Source: JAOAPY01 sp041492185 (lineage in GTDB: Bacteria > Acidobacteriota > Blastocatellia > Pyrinomonadales > Pyrinomonadaceae). From it: DNA of 64,000 nucleotides. Positions 8,450-16,738 of the stretch are shown here, piece by piece. Positions within the stretch are counted from its first letter, which is position 1. Every line of letters begins with the position of its first letter. The notes beneath the pieces were generated by a model, which was not told the DNA's origin, did no database searches, and saw only the letters and a program-made list of their open reading frames with translations. A program made the translations under genes and the position numbers. The stretch is from assembly GCA_041492185.1 (NCBI GenBank), contig JBGPWL010000001.1, positions 62,001 through 126,000 on the forward strand, written 5' to 3'.

Positions 8450-10068
8450 GACCACGGCGAGCGAGCGTGACGCAGCGAGGGCAAGACCTCCTTCGGTTTC
8501 TGGCGCTGGCCTCGATTTTGCTGACATCCTGTTTTCTGCCGCTCGGCTGCCACCGCGGCACTGGCTCCGGTCGCGGGCAAGGCAACGCTTTCGTAATTGC
8601 CCTCAGCGATACCATTCGCACCATCGATCCGATCGGATCGACTTCGGTGGATGCCTCCAGCGAACGCGTGCGCACTCTGATGTTCAATTCGCTGGTGAAG
8701 AAGGATGACAAGTTTGACTACGTGCCGGAGCTGGCCTCAAACATTCAACGCTCGGACGACGGGCTGACTTACACGTTCATACTTCACGACGGTGTGAAAT
8801 TTCACGACGGACGGGTTCTGACATCCGCTGATACGAAATACACGCTCGACACGGTGCTGGCGAACCCCTTTGCAAAGTCGGCCAGCTTCTTCGAGGGCGC
8901 CGGCACTGATAAGAAGAGCTACGTTAAGAGTGTAGACGCGCCCGATCCAAAAACGATGATCGTTCGGCTCAATAAACCCTGGACCGGTTTGCTGTCGAAC
9001 CTGGTTCCCATCGCCATCATTCCTAAAGACAGCTACGCGACGCAGAAGGATCATCCACTCGGCACCGGTCCCTTCAAGTTTGTCAGTTATGACAGTTCTC
9101 AACAGGTGCTCGATCTCGAAGCGAATCCTGATTACTGGGAGGGCCCGGCGAACATCAAGACTCTGCGGGTGCGAGTAATAAGCGATACCAACGCTTTGCA
9201 GGCTGAGTTCCTCTCGGGAAGAGTTGATATCGCGCCGTTGCCGACGAGTTTGTCACCGGATGCGATTAAGTCGCTGGGTCAAGATGCCAATCTGCAAGTG
9301 CTCCAGTTTGCCGGTTCAAATCTCAATCTGTTGACGTTTAATACCTCGGCGCCGCCTCTGAATGACGCGCGTGTCAGGCAGGCGATCTGTTTCGCCATCG
9401 ATCGCGAATCGATGATCCGCCAGTTGCTACAGGGCCAGGGAAAAATCGCGCATTCGATCTTGCCGGAAGACTCGTGGGCCTTCACGAGCGGACAGAAATA
9501 TTCCTACGATCCGGCGCAGGCACGGAAACTCCTCGATGATGCAGGCTATAAGAATTCCCAAGAGCGTTTCGCAAGACCGCTCGTCTTCAGAGTCATTGGC
9601 AGTAGTACGTCAGCCAAGCAGTATGCCGGTGTTATCCAAAACAATCTGAAACAAGTTGGCATTTCCGTCAGAATCGAAGGAGCGGAGTCACAGGCCCACT
9701 TCGATGAGTTGCGACGAGGAAACTTTGAGCTCGCTTATGGCCAATGGGTCGGGGGAAATCAGGATCCGATCTTCTACAAGGATCTGTTTGCCACCTCAGA
9801 GATTCCCACCGAGAAACGCGCGGCGAAAAATCGCAGCCGCTACAGCAATGCCCAGTTGGATCCATTGTTGGAAGAGGCCGTCAACACCGCCGACCGGCAA
9901 AAGTCCCTCGTGCTTTTTACAAAGATTCAGGAGATTGTCAGCCGCGAGGCGCCAATATTTCCGCTTTGGTATCAGGCAAACATGGTGATTGCGAAGAAGA
10001 ATGTGGAGAACATTCAGGTGAACGCGAGCGGCGACTGGGCGTTTGTACGAAAACTGACGGTGAAGTAG
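8446..10068 (+). CDS. ABC transporter substrate-binding lipoprotein, peptide family 5
   Basis: The 540-residue protein belongs to the DppA/OppA family (SBP_bac_5): DGLTYTFILHDGVKFHDG, HPLGTGPFKFVSYD, VRQAICFAIDRESMIRQLL and RYSNAQLDPLLEEA are typical blocks. The N-terminus has a basic stretch, a hydrophobic core and a lipobox (LPLGC), so it should be lipid-anchored and bind peptides in the periplasm. The start is an ATG at 8446 with GGAGGA upstream, overlapping the previous stop (ATGA), so expression is coupled to the NagZ-like gene. No permease or ATPase genes are nearby, so the cognate transporter must be elsewhere or this is a scavenging orphan. Confidence 0.88.
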   Translation: MRPRRASVTQRGQDLLRFLALASILLTSCFLPLGCHRGTGSGRGQGNAFVIALSDTIRTIDPIGSTSVDASSERVRTLMFNSLVKKDDKFDYVPELASNIQRSDDGLTYTFILHDGVKFHDGRVLTSADTKYTLDTVLANPFAKSASFFEGAGTDKKSYVKSVDAPDPKTMIVRLNKPWTGLLSNLVPIAIIPKDSYATQKDHPLGTGPFKFVSYDSSQQVLDLEANPDYWEGPANIKTLRVRVISDTNALQAEFLSGRVDIAPLPTSLSPDAIKSLGQDANLQVLQFAGSNLNLLTFNTSAPPLNDARVRQAICFAIDRESMIRQLLQGQGKIAHSILPEDSWAFTSGQKYSYDPAQARKLLDDAGYKNSQERFARPLVFRVIGSSTSAKQYAGVIQNNLKQVGISVRIEGAESQAHFDELRRGNFELAYGQWVGGNQDPIFYKDLFATSEIPTEKRAAKNRSRYSNAQLDPLLEEAVNTADRQKSLVLFTKIQEIVSREAPIFPLWYQANMVIAKKNVENIQVNASGDWAFVRKLTVK

Positions 10069-10101
10069 CGGGGCGATTTGCGGCTTTGCCGCCTCCCAGT
10101 G

Positions 10102-10122
10102 CGGAAAGGCTCAGCCTTTCCG
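10102..10122. terminator. Hairpin between convergent genes, possible two-way terminator
   Basis: A perfect 9-bp stem CGGAAAGGC / GCCTTTCCG with loop TCA lies between two genes that end toward each other (10068 plus, 10152 minus). A second short stem, GCGGCTTTGCCGC, precedes it. There is no U-tract, so it may equally be a dispersed repeat that doubles as a terminator. Confidence 0.4.
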
Positions 10123-10151
10123 GCGCGTCATAATTCTCTCTGAGGCTACGC

Positions 10152-10757
10152 CTAACTCTCTTGCAACACGTGAATTTTGATCGCTCCCTCGCGGATGAGG
10201 CGCGGCTCTGAGCCACTCAGATCAAGCACCGTTGACGGTTCCGTCGCCGTCACCTCGCCGCCGTCAATAATCAAATCGATGCCAGTCGGGAAACAGGCTT
10301 CTACTTCTTTCGCAGTGCGCGCGGGTGGTTGCCCCGAGACATTCGCGCTGGTTGCCGTCAACGCACCACCGCAGGCGCGCAGCAACTCGCGCACTTCTCG
10401 ATCATTAGGAAGGCGAATACCAACTGTTTCCGATCCCGCGGTCAATTCCTCGGGCAATTCCGGTCGGGCATTTCCTATCAGTGTCAATGGTCCGGGCCAG
10501 TGACGCTCACTTACGCGATCGAACAACGCGGATCTCTGTGCGATAAAGCGATTGAGATCTTGGATGTCGGCGATCAAGATCAAAATCGGCTTACTCTCTT
10601 TCCCGCCCTTCAGTTCCTTGATAGCGCAGACAGCGGTTTGATTGAAAGGCTCAGCGCCTAGTCCATAGAACGTGTCGGTGCGAAAGGCAACAATGCCACC
10701 GCGTGCGACGATCGCGGCGGCTTGGGCACGTGCTTGTTCAGTGTCTTTAAGGATCAT
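10152..10757 (-). CDS. tsaC: L-threonylcarbamoyladenylate synthase (TsaC/Sua5/YrdC family)
   Basis: The 201-residue protein makes threonylcarbamoyl-AMP from threonine, bicarbonate and ATP for the t6A modification at position 37 of ANN-decoding tRNAs. Family blocks are present: GGIVAFRTDTFYGLGAEPFN near the start, the K-x-R/SKP-like KGGKESKPILIL, HWPGPLTLI, ETVGIRLP and TATSANVSG. The length matches single-domain TsaC rather than the longer Sua5. The ATG at 10757 was chosen (GAGGAT upstream); longer frames run into a CACAGAGG-type repeat and are not protein-like. It is cytoplasmic. Confidence 0.9.
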   Translation of the reverse strand: MILKDTEQARAQAAAIVARGGIVAFRTDTFYGLGAEPFNQTAVCAIKELKGGKESKPILILIADIQDLNRFIAQRSALFDRVSERHWPGPLTLIGNARPELPEELTAGSETVGIRLPNDREVRELLRACGGALTATSANVSGQPPARTAKEVEACFPTGIDLIIDGGEVTATEPSTVLDLSGSEPRLIREGAIKIHVLQES

Positions 10758-10765
10758 GACAGATC

Positions 10766-10847
10766 CTCTGTGCTCCTCTGTGTCCTTGGTGAATCTTTCT
10801 GATTTATTAACCACAGAGGACACAGAGAACACGGAGGAAGCACAGAG
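10766..10847. repeat. CACAGAGGACACAGAG-type inverted repeat
   Basis: The left arm CTCTGTGCTCCTCTGTGTCC and right arm (10811-10847, CCACAGAGGACACAGAGAAC onward) form an imperfect inverted repeat. It sits just upstream of the TsaC-family start and abuts the 3' end of the methyltransferase gene. Related copies are at 13325-13354 and 19606-19697. Confidence 0.75.
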
Positions 10848-10848
10848 A

Positions 10849-11502
10849 TCAGATCTTAACTCCGTAACCGAGACCATCGCCTACCGACAACACCTCCGCC
10901 AGCAACTGCGGATGATTCACAAACCGCTGATTAAATTCGCGCAGTGCGTTCGTTGATGTCTCCTGATCCGGTGAACGGATCTCGCCCGCGACTTGGCCAC
11001 CCCACAAAAGATTGTCGACGATCACGACACCACCAGGCCGCATCGTCGGCAACGCGAGTTCTAGATATTCGCTGTATTCTTCCTTCACTGCGTCAATGAA
11101 CACTAGATCAAATGTCTCGTTGAGACGCGGCATCACCTCCAAAGCCTTGCCCCGCTCAATGCGCACACGCTCATGCAGACCAGCGCGCGACAGATAACCT
11201 TCAGCCGCGCGGATCATTTCGTCATTCGGATCAATCGTCACGACCAATCCACCTTCACCGACGGCGCGCGCCAGATGAATCGTCGTATAACCAATCGCCA
11301 TTCCGATCTCCAGCGCTCGCGTGGCACTAATTGCTCGCGCTGTGATCTCCACAAAGCGTGCCACCTCCCGGTCTGCGCTCGGAACACGATGCTCCGCGCC
11401 GTACTCTTCCATCTCTATCAAAAGCTTGTCACTCTGTGATAACAAACGATCGAGATACTCTGCCTGCTCGCGCTGAATGATGGCGTCGATGCGTGCTTTC
11501 AT
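10849..11502 (-). CDS. SAM-dependent O-methyltransferase (caffeoyl-CoA OMT-like)
   Basis: The 217-residue class I methyltransferase has the OMT family 3 pattern: a SAM-binding loop LEIGMAIGYTTIHLA, an acidic residue after VVTIDPN, FDLVFIDAVKEEYSEYLELA with the metal-site Asp, and GGVVIVDNLLWGG. Bacterial members methylate catechol-type hydroxyls, usually with a divalent metal; the substrate here is unknown. Its last codons abut the CACAGAGG-type repeat, and the TsaC-like gene follows on the same strand. It is cytoplasmic. Confidence 0.86.
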   Translation of the reverse strand: MKARIDAIIQREQAEYLDRLLSQSDKLLIEMEEYGAEHRVPSADREVARFVEITARAISATRALEIGMAIGYTTIHLARAVGEGGLVVTIDPNDEMIRAAEGYLSRAGLHERVRIERGKALEVMPRLNETFDLVFIDAVKEEYSEYLELALPTMRPGGVVIVDNLLWGGQVAGEIRSPDQETSTNALREFNQRFVNHPQLLAEVLSVGDGLGYGVKI

Positions 11503-11576
11503 GGAGACCTTTCTTTGAGAATAGGTTATTGCAACGTCAGTCTATTGTGTCACTATCCACATCGCAACCGATCTAG

Positions 11577-11742
11577 ACTCCGTAAGAGTCGAATGTTCTG
11601 AGGGCTCCGTAGGAGCCGAATATTTGTAGCATCACAATCTCTTCGGAACTACAGCTCCGTCAGGAGCGACATGCCGCCCCTAGCGGGGCTAGCGGTGAAG
11701 GGGGCTCTTGCCGGCTATAAATATTTCGTCCCTAACGGGACT
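11577..11742. repeat. Intergenic copy of the CTCCGTAGGAGCGA repeat family
   Basis: Direct units occur at 11577-11596 (CTCCGTAAGAGTCGAATGTTC), 11604-11629 (GCTCCGTAGGAGCCGAATAT, then TTGTAG) and 11654-11673 (GCTCCGTCAGGAGCGACATG). An inverted unit at 11713-11742 contains CTATAAATATTTCGTCCCTA. It fills most of the 291-base gap between the methyltransferase and the sigma-54 activator gene. No gene is visible in this gap. Confidence 0.8.
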
Positions 11743-11793
11743 GAGAGCAGAAGAAAAAAGGACAATAAGCGGAGCACGGCAAACAACGAGCTC

Positions 11794-13251
11794 TCAGCTA
11801 TCAGATTTGTCTTGCGGATCATTCGAAACAGAAACGTAGCGTCGCCCCAATCCAAGCTGTCGCAACTTGTGCTGCAACGATTGCCGGTGCACGTCGAGGA
11901 TCTCCGCCGCGCGCGTGACGTTGCCGTTGGTCTGCTCGAGACAGCGTGAGATGTAGCGGCGTTCAAATTCTCTGCGGTCCTCGCGAAAGTCAGCGGTGAA
12001 TGGCACCTTGATGCCGCCGCTCTCCGATTCCGTTTCACTGGCGATCGCGCCTTTCTCAACTCCCGCGGTGATCTCTTCAGGCAGGTCGACGGCGTTGAGT
12101 TCGTCGCCCTCAGCCATAATTACGGCGCGATCAATCGTATTCTTCAACTCGCGCACGTTGCCCGGCCACTCGTATTCAACCAACCGGCGCAACGCGGGCT
12201 GTGCAATTGCGCGCGCCGGCAGTTCGTAACGCTCCGCGGCAACGCGCACAAACTTTTCGGCGAGCACCGGAATGTCCTCACGGCGCTCACGCAGTGGCGG
12301 AATCTCTATGGTCACCACGTGCAGGCGATAAAAAAGGTCGGCGCGAAAGTTTCCCGCCGCTATTTCCTGTTCGAGCGGGCGATGCGTCGCGCTGATAATC
12401 CGCACGTCGACCGGAATCGACTCATTACTTCCGAGCCGCTCGATGCGTCGCTCTTCAAGTGCGCGCAACAGCTTGGCCTGCACGTTCGCGCTCATGTCGC
12501 CGATCTCGTCGAGAAAAAGCGTGCCGCCATCCGCTTGCTCGAATTTCCCTTCTCTTCTGGCGGCTGCGCCGGTAAATGCGCCCTTCTCGTGGCCAAACAA
12601 TTCAGACTCGATCAATTCGGATGGAAGCGCCGCGCAGTTGACGGCGACAAACGCGCCGTTGCGACGCGTCGAGTTTCGTTCGTGAATCTCGCGCGCGACC
12701 AGCTCTTTACCCGTGCCCGACTCGCCGCGTATCAGAACTGTTGCATCAGTCTCGGCAACTTTTTCAATCATCGCGCGCACGCGCTGCATTCCTTCCGAGT
12801 TTCCGATCAGCGCGCCTCGTTGCGATCGCTCAATCTCAATTCGTCGCCGCAGCGAGAAGTTCTCGCGACGTAGCTGAATAGTCTCGGCGGCGTTCTTGAT
12901 CACCAACCTGAGATCGTCCAGCTCGAACGGTTTGGAAAGATAATCGTAGGCGCCGGACTTTACTGCCTCGACGGCCATGCGTTCAGATCCGTGGGCTGTA
13001 ATGATGATCACGAGTGGAGCGTTTCCATTTGTGCCTTGCAACTCGCGCAGGAAGTCGAGCCCGCTCATGCCCGGCAGGTTCACGTCCAGGAGCATCAGTT
13101 CAGGTTCCTGCTGCTTAATGAGGAGCCGCGCCGCTTCCGCTGAATCGGCCTCTGAAATGTTGTAGCCAAACGCGCTCAAAGCGCGGCGCATGCCGTAGCG
13201 CGCGGCCTCTTCATCGTCAACTATTAGTAATCGCAACGCGTCTTTCTTCAC
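11794..13251 (-). CDS. Sigma-54-dependent response regulator, NtrC family
   Basis: The 485-residue protein has an N-terminal receiver (IVDDEE, phospho-acceptor Asp in LLDVNLPGMSG, Thr in ITAHGS, Lys in SKPFE), an AAA+ domain (Walker A GESGTGKE, GAFTGA loop for sigma-54 contact, Walker B GGTLFLDEIGD) and a C-terminal Fis-type HTH (GNVTRAAEILDVHRQSLQHK). It should activate sigma-54 promoters on phosphorylation. The start is a GTG at 13251; frames further upstream only translate a CACAGAGG-type repeat. It lies downstream of a secreted protein and an NtrB-like kinase on the same strand, so the kinase is its likely partner. Confidence 0.93.
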   Translation of the reverse strand: MKKDALRLLIVDDEEAARYGMRRALSAFGYNISEADSAEAARLLIKQQEPELMLLDVNLPGMSGLDFLRELQGTNGNAPLVIIITAHGSERMAVEAVKSGAYDYLSKPFELDDLRLVIKNAAETIQLRRENFSLRRRIEIERSQRGALIGNSEGMQRVRAMIEKVAETDATVLIRGESGTGKELVAREIHERNSTRRNGAFVAVNCAALPSELIESELFGHEKGAFTGAAARREGKFEQADGGTLFLDEIGDMSANVQAKLLRALEERRIERLGSNESIPVDVRIISATHRPLEQEIAAGNFRADLFYRLHVVTIEIPPLRERREDIPVLAEKFVRVAAERYELPARAIAQPALRRLVEYEWPGNVRELKNTIDRAVIMAEGDELNAVDLPEEITAGVEKGAIASETESESGGIKVPFTADFREDRREFERRYISRCLEQTNGNVTRAAEILDVHRQSLQHKLRQLGLGRRYVSVSNDPQDKSDS

Positions 13252-13324
13252 CTTAGCGATGTAGTTTAGAGCTTCCCACCGCAAAATCCCTAGCGCGTGG
13301 CGTGCCAGAAGTGGGAAACCATTC

Positions 13325-13354
13325 ACCACAGAGGACACAGAGGGCACAGAGAGA
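13325..13354. repeat. Single-arm CACAGAGGACACAGAG repeat
   Basis: CACCACAGAGGACACAGAGG and the following bases match the right arm of the copies at 10811-10847 and 19661-19697. It lies between the regulator's probable GTG start (13251) and the upstream gene's stop, and produces a spurious N-terminal extension of the regulator frame. Confidence 0.7.
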
Positions 13355-13459
13355 CCACAACCGCTCAAAAAGCAAAGAAGCGGGACTGCTCCCGCTTCCA
13401 AAGTGAACTCTTCGGTTGCTGACCGCACTGTCAGCATTACATTGCGACTGTCGGCCAAA

Positions 13460-14122
13460 TCATTTCGGTGTTCGCTTCGCCGACATCACCAGAATGATCG
13501 CATCGCCAGAAGGCCCAACGTTCAAAGTGCCAACGACGACCGGCTCGCCTTCGCGCATGCTGATATCTGTGGTCAGACCGGTGTTTTCGTAATTGATTAT
13601 CGGAGTCGGATTGCCGTTGGTGGCAACGGCGCTGTAGGTCTCGATGGGAATGCGCGCGCCAAAGGTGAATCCCTCCATACGGATAACCTTCCGTCCCTCG
13701 GCGTCGTCGACGATTTTTATCCGGTTGACATTGAATTCATTGAAGCTGGGCGTTCTTGCCGTCGCCGCCGCTGAGGCCATCAAAGGAGCACCGGCCCATC
13801 TCAGATTCAGCCGGCCATCACCCCTCACGCGATTAATCAGGGTCGTGGCCAGCCGATAGTTCTTGAACGGCAGGGAGGTTCGCAGTTGCTTGATTATTCC
13901 TTCGAGGGCGGCGGGCATTTTCGCATCGCCAACATCCTGATTGGTGCCGACAACCAAATACAACTGCGTGTCGAGGTTAGTCTCATCATCCTTTGTCTGG
14001 GCCTTGGTAGATTGAGACGGTTTGTTGTCATCCTGAGCCAGCGCTCGCTGAGATGCGCTCGCAACCAGCACCAGGAACAGGCATGACAATATGATCGAGT
14101 TGAAGATCTTGCGCATAATCAT
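13460..14122 (-). CDS. Secreted protein of unknown function
   Basis: The 220-residue protein has a clear signal peptide (IILSCLFLVLVASASQRALAQ) and a mature domain of alternating beta-strand character. It contains LPFKNYRLATTLINRVRGDG and ends in EGEPVVVGTLNVGPSGDAII, the pattern of small periplasmic domains that conclude with a GEP-VVVG strand pair. I do not recognise a named family. AAGGAG precedes the ATG at 14122. It is sandwiched between an NtrB-like kinase and its NtrC-like regulator, so it may be an accessory or a target of that system. Confidence 0.75.
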   Translation of the reverse strand: MIMRKIFNSIILSCLFLVLVASASQRALAQDDNKPSQSTKAQTKDDETNLDTQLYLVVGTNQDVGDAKMPAALEGIIKQLRTSLPFKNYRLATTLINRVRGDGRLNLRWAGAPLMASAAATARTPSFNEFNVNRIKIVDDAEGRKVIRMEGFTFGARIPIETYSAVATNGNPTPIINYENTGLTTDISMREGEPVVVGTLNVGPSGDAIILVMSAKRTPK

Positions 14123-14546
14123 CGTTGGTTCTCCTTAGAGTCTGAACTTTTCCGCACTGAGGCAGTCGTGTTTTGCTGTTCCACTGCTTCACTGCTTAAT
14201 CTACGGAGCGCGAGCTGTAATTCGCCATCGCCATGGGCTGCTCCCGAACTACGCTACTAACACGCCCTCAACTGCGGAAAGTTCCGCGCTCTGCTGCACC
14301 AGCTAATTCTTTGCGGCCCCCATTCATGCGACTGTAGACAGGGTCGGATATGGAACTCGACGGTTCGTGTTTCTTCGTTTCGTTCGTGTCATTTCGTGGA
14401 TCGTCTTTCTGCGGGCTAACCAACGGACGATCCACGAAGTTACACAAAAAGGCCGGAACCTACACGAACAAGCGCTAGCAATACCGAGTTCCTGATTTCT
14501 CCGGTGCATGGTCGAGCTGGTGTCAAGAAATAGGTGTTACGGCACA
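14123..14546. other. 424-base gap without a gene; holds an inverted repeat
   Basis: No open frame with coding character spans this gap between the secreted protein and the histidine kinase genes. It contains the TTCGTGGATCGTC inverted repeat (14362-14467) and a stretch around 14270-14290 with the short palindrome GGAAAGTTCC-like sequence. No tRNA-like fold or strong sigma-54 site was found by eye. A promoter for the secreted protein could lie here. Confidence 0.5.
14362..14467. repeat. TTCGTGGATCGTC inverted repeat element
   Basis: Perfect 13-bp arms TTCGTGGATCGTC (14393-14405) and GACGATCCACGAA (14426-14438) are flanked by outer sequence GTTCGTGTTTCTTCGTTTCG on the left and ACACGAAC on the right, giving a nested inverted structure about 105 bases long. 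No second copy was seen in the window. Confidence 0.65.
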
Positions 14547-16595
14547 CTAGACGCCGGCGATCGGAACGCGCAATTCAAAGCGCGCGCCTTCGCCGTTCTC
14601 CGTTGGCGCCAAACGCGCGGTGCCGCCGGCTTCTTCCATGCGCTTGCGCACGATGGCGAGGCCCAGGCCGGTGCCGCGTTGTTTCGTAGTGAAGAATGGT
14701 TCCCAAATGCGCTGCCGGATTTCAGCGGGAATGCCGGGGCCGCCGTCGCGAACAGCAATCAACACCTGACCATCCGCCCGCTTTGCATGGACGATTACGC
14801 GACCGCCCGAAGGAGTTGCTTGCACGGCATTCAACAGAAGATTTGCCAACGAGTCGCGCACGGCAGACACTGCAACACCGTCGAGTTCTTCATCAGATTC
14901 AATAGAACACTCGACCGTGATGCCTTGTTCATCGGCTTCGGGTCGGAAAAGGCCAACCACCGACGCAACCAATTCCTTAACTCGACACGGCAGCTCTGCG
15001 GGACTCTCGCGGCGCGCAAAACTCAGCAGTTGCGTGACGCTCTGGCTCAGTCGATCAGTTTCACCAACAATTAACCCCAGGTCTCGCGCATACTCACTAC
15101 TCACGCGCTCGTCTTCGCTCATCACCTGCGCGATTGATTTGATGGACGACAGAGGATTCTTGATCTCATGCGCCACGGTCGCGGCCATCTGGCCGAGCGC
15201 CGCGAGTCGTTCCTGGTCGGCAAGCTGTCGCTCAAGCCGCACATTCTCTTCCACCAAACGACAATCTTCGATGGCGATCGCGATCTGGCCGGCCAGGACT
15301 GCGAGCACCGCGCGCGCATCCGGCGTCAGCCCGCCACTCGGTCCGTCAGCAAGCAAGAGACCGGCAGTACGATCTTCGCGCCGCAACGGATAGGCAAGCC
15401 CGTAACCATGTGCGGTCAACGCAGGCTCGTCTTCAACCGGTTCCCAGTCGTGTTCTCTGGATAGGCGCAAAATCTGATCGATCCAGAGCGTTGATTCGAC
15501 CGGCTCAGAACTACCGCCGCTGGTAATGATGCGCACTTCGCGCAAGCCCAGCGCCTGAGTCGTTCGTTCTTCAACGAAGCGCAGCAGCTCAGGCAATTCT
15601 TTGTATTGCCCGGCGTGCGAGCTGATGCGCGCGACGATCTCGCGATAGAGCGTAGCTTCGCGTGCAAACAATCTATGAAAGCGGCTTTCGAGCCATCGCC
15701 TCATCGGCGCCGCCGCTAATGTCAGTGCAAGGATCAATACGGCTTCGATCACGCCGGCGCGAACGTGAAACCTTCTGGTCATGCGTTCACCGATGGTGCG
15801 AATGCCGTAAAGATAGATTGCCAGAATGAAAGCCGCGAACGTCGCGACGATCAGACTCTCTTCAATAACCAATTCGAGATAGCGGTAGCGGTAAATGTAA
15901 TAGACCAGCAGCGCGGACGGCAGCAGCGAGCCCAGATTTGCGATCGTGAGCACGTACGGTCGGAGCCAAGTGCCTTTGCCGAATCCCAACGCCAGCGCCG
16001 CGATAATCACCACGCCGACGGTAATAAACGATGCGGCGAGCGCGCGCATGATGCGCTGTTCACTCGCGTATGGCGACTTTCTGGCAATCAGCAACTCTTT
16101 GATCGAGATCATTCCCAGTACGTAGGCCACCCAGACAGCAAACGGCAGGACGAAGAACCCCAGTTTCGTGAGCATCGGCGCGTAGGCGCCCGACCAAATC
16201 TTCGGCACGACAACCGCAAGAAAGAGAGTCGGAAGATAGGCAGCATAGACGCCGAACTTTTCCCTGCTCGTGAGCGGTCGCGACGATGCGTTGGCCCAAA
16301 CATGCGCGTGAACGTGTAACAGAAATGAATAGGTGAAGGTGATGCAAACTACCGCGACGGTGTCGGCCAATCGCAGGAGCGTCGTCAATTGGCTATTCGT
16401 AAGGCCAAAAAGATTGTGAAGCGTAATGACGAGATTGCTGGTGTGCCAACCACCTATGCTCAGAGCGAGAACGAAGAGCATTCGCTCAAGCGGCGCCAGC
16501 TTGCGACGACGCGAAAGCAGCAAGACCGCCAGCCACAGGGGCAATACCGCGCCAATGCTGTAGCCGACGAGTTGAAGGACTTCAAGTGGGGACAT
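14547..16595 (-). CDS. Membrane sensor histidine kinase, NtrB/AtoS type
   Basis: The 682-residue protein has about eight or nine hydrophobic segments in residues 1-300, a GAF-like region (about 320-455) ending in a short coiled coil (EENVRLERQLADQERLAALG), the phospho-acceptor box VAHEIKNPLSSIKS, and a HATPase_c domain with N-box SLANLLLNAVQATP, G1 VRDGGPGIP, F-box EPFFTTKQ and G2 GTGLGLAIV. The H-box and ATPase resemble NtrB-type kinases that pair with sigma-54 activators. It lies upstream of the secreted protein and the NtrC-like regulator on the same strand. The input signal may be sensed in the membrane or by the GAF domain; its identity is unknown. Confidence 0.92.
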   Translation of the reverse strand: MSPLEVLQLVGYSIGAVLPLWLAVLLLSRRRKLAPLERMLFVLALSIGGWHTSNLVITLHNLFGLTNSQLTTLLRLADTVAVVCITFTYSFLLHVHAHVWANASSRPLTSREKFGVYAAYLPTLFLAVVVPKIWSGAYAPMLTKLGFFVLPFAVWVAYVLGMISIKELLIARKSPYASEQRIMRALAASFITVGVVIIAALALGFGKGTWLRPYVLTIANLGSLLPSALLVYYIYRYRYLELVIEESLIVATFAAFILAIYLYGIRTIGERMTRRFHVRAGVIEAVLILALTLAAAPMRRWLESRFHRLFAREATLYREIVARISSHAGQYKELPELLRFVEERTTQALGLREVRIITSGGSSEPVESTLWIDQILRLSREHDWEPVEDEPALTAHGYGLAYPLRREDRTAGLLLADGPSGGLTPDARAVLAVLAGQIAIAIEDCRLVEENVRLERQLADQERLAALGQMAATVAHEIKNPLSSIKSIAQVMSEDERVSSEYARDLGLIVGETDRLSQSVTQLLSFARRESPAELPCRVKELVASVVGLFRPEADEQGITVECSIESDEELDGVAVSAVRDSLANLLLNAVQATPSGGRVIVHAKRADGQVLIAVRDGGPGIPAEIRQRIWEPFFTTKQRGTGLGLAIVRKRMEEAGGTARLAPTENGEGARFELRVPIAGV

Positions 16596-16600
16596 GGAAT

Positions 16601-16738
16601 CAGGAGGAGGCAGGCGGCAGGAAGCAGACGGCAGGACGGCGGTTCTCTTTCTTGGGTCTCGGTAGCGGGAGCGATTTGTCGAGTTCCCTTTGTCCTGCCT
16701 CCTGGCGTCTGCCTACTGCCTCCTGCTCCTGCCTACTG
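16601..16738. repeat. GCAGGAGGCAGG-type inverted repeat overlapping a stop codon
   Basis: The left arm (16601-16640, CAGGAGGAGGCAGGCGGCAG onward) and right arm (16691-16738, TCCTGCCTCCTGGCGTCTGC onward) are imperfect inverted copies around a 50-base centre. It fills the gap between the kinase and OmpA-like genes. The right arm runs over the TAG of the OmpA-like gene (16733-16735), so the last codon and stop of that gene lie in repeat sequence. Confidence 0.7.

Noticed and set aside
11577..11742. A CRISPR array
   Set aside because: Units vary in sequence and spacing, are partly inverted, and no cas genes are present; this is a dispersed repeat.
12319..12873. 184-residue plus-strand frame in the sigma-54 activator
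   Set aside because: Antisense to intact AAA+ motifs; shadow.
13252..13458. Longer N-terminus of the sigma-54 activator (start at 13458)
   Set aside because: The extra 69 residues translate a CACAGAGG repeat and have no similarity to the family; GTG at 13251 is preferred.
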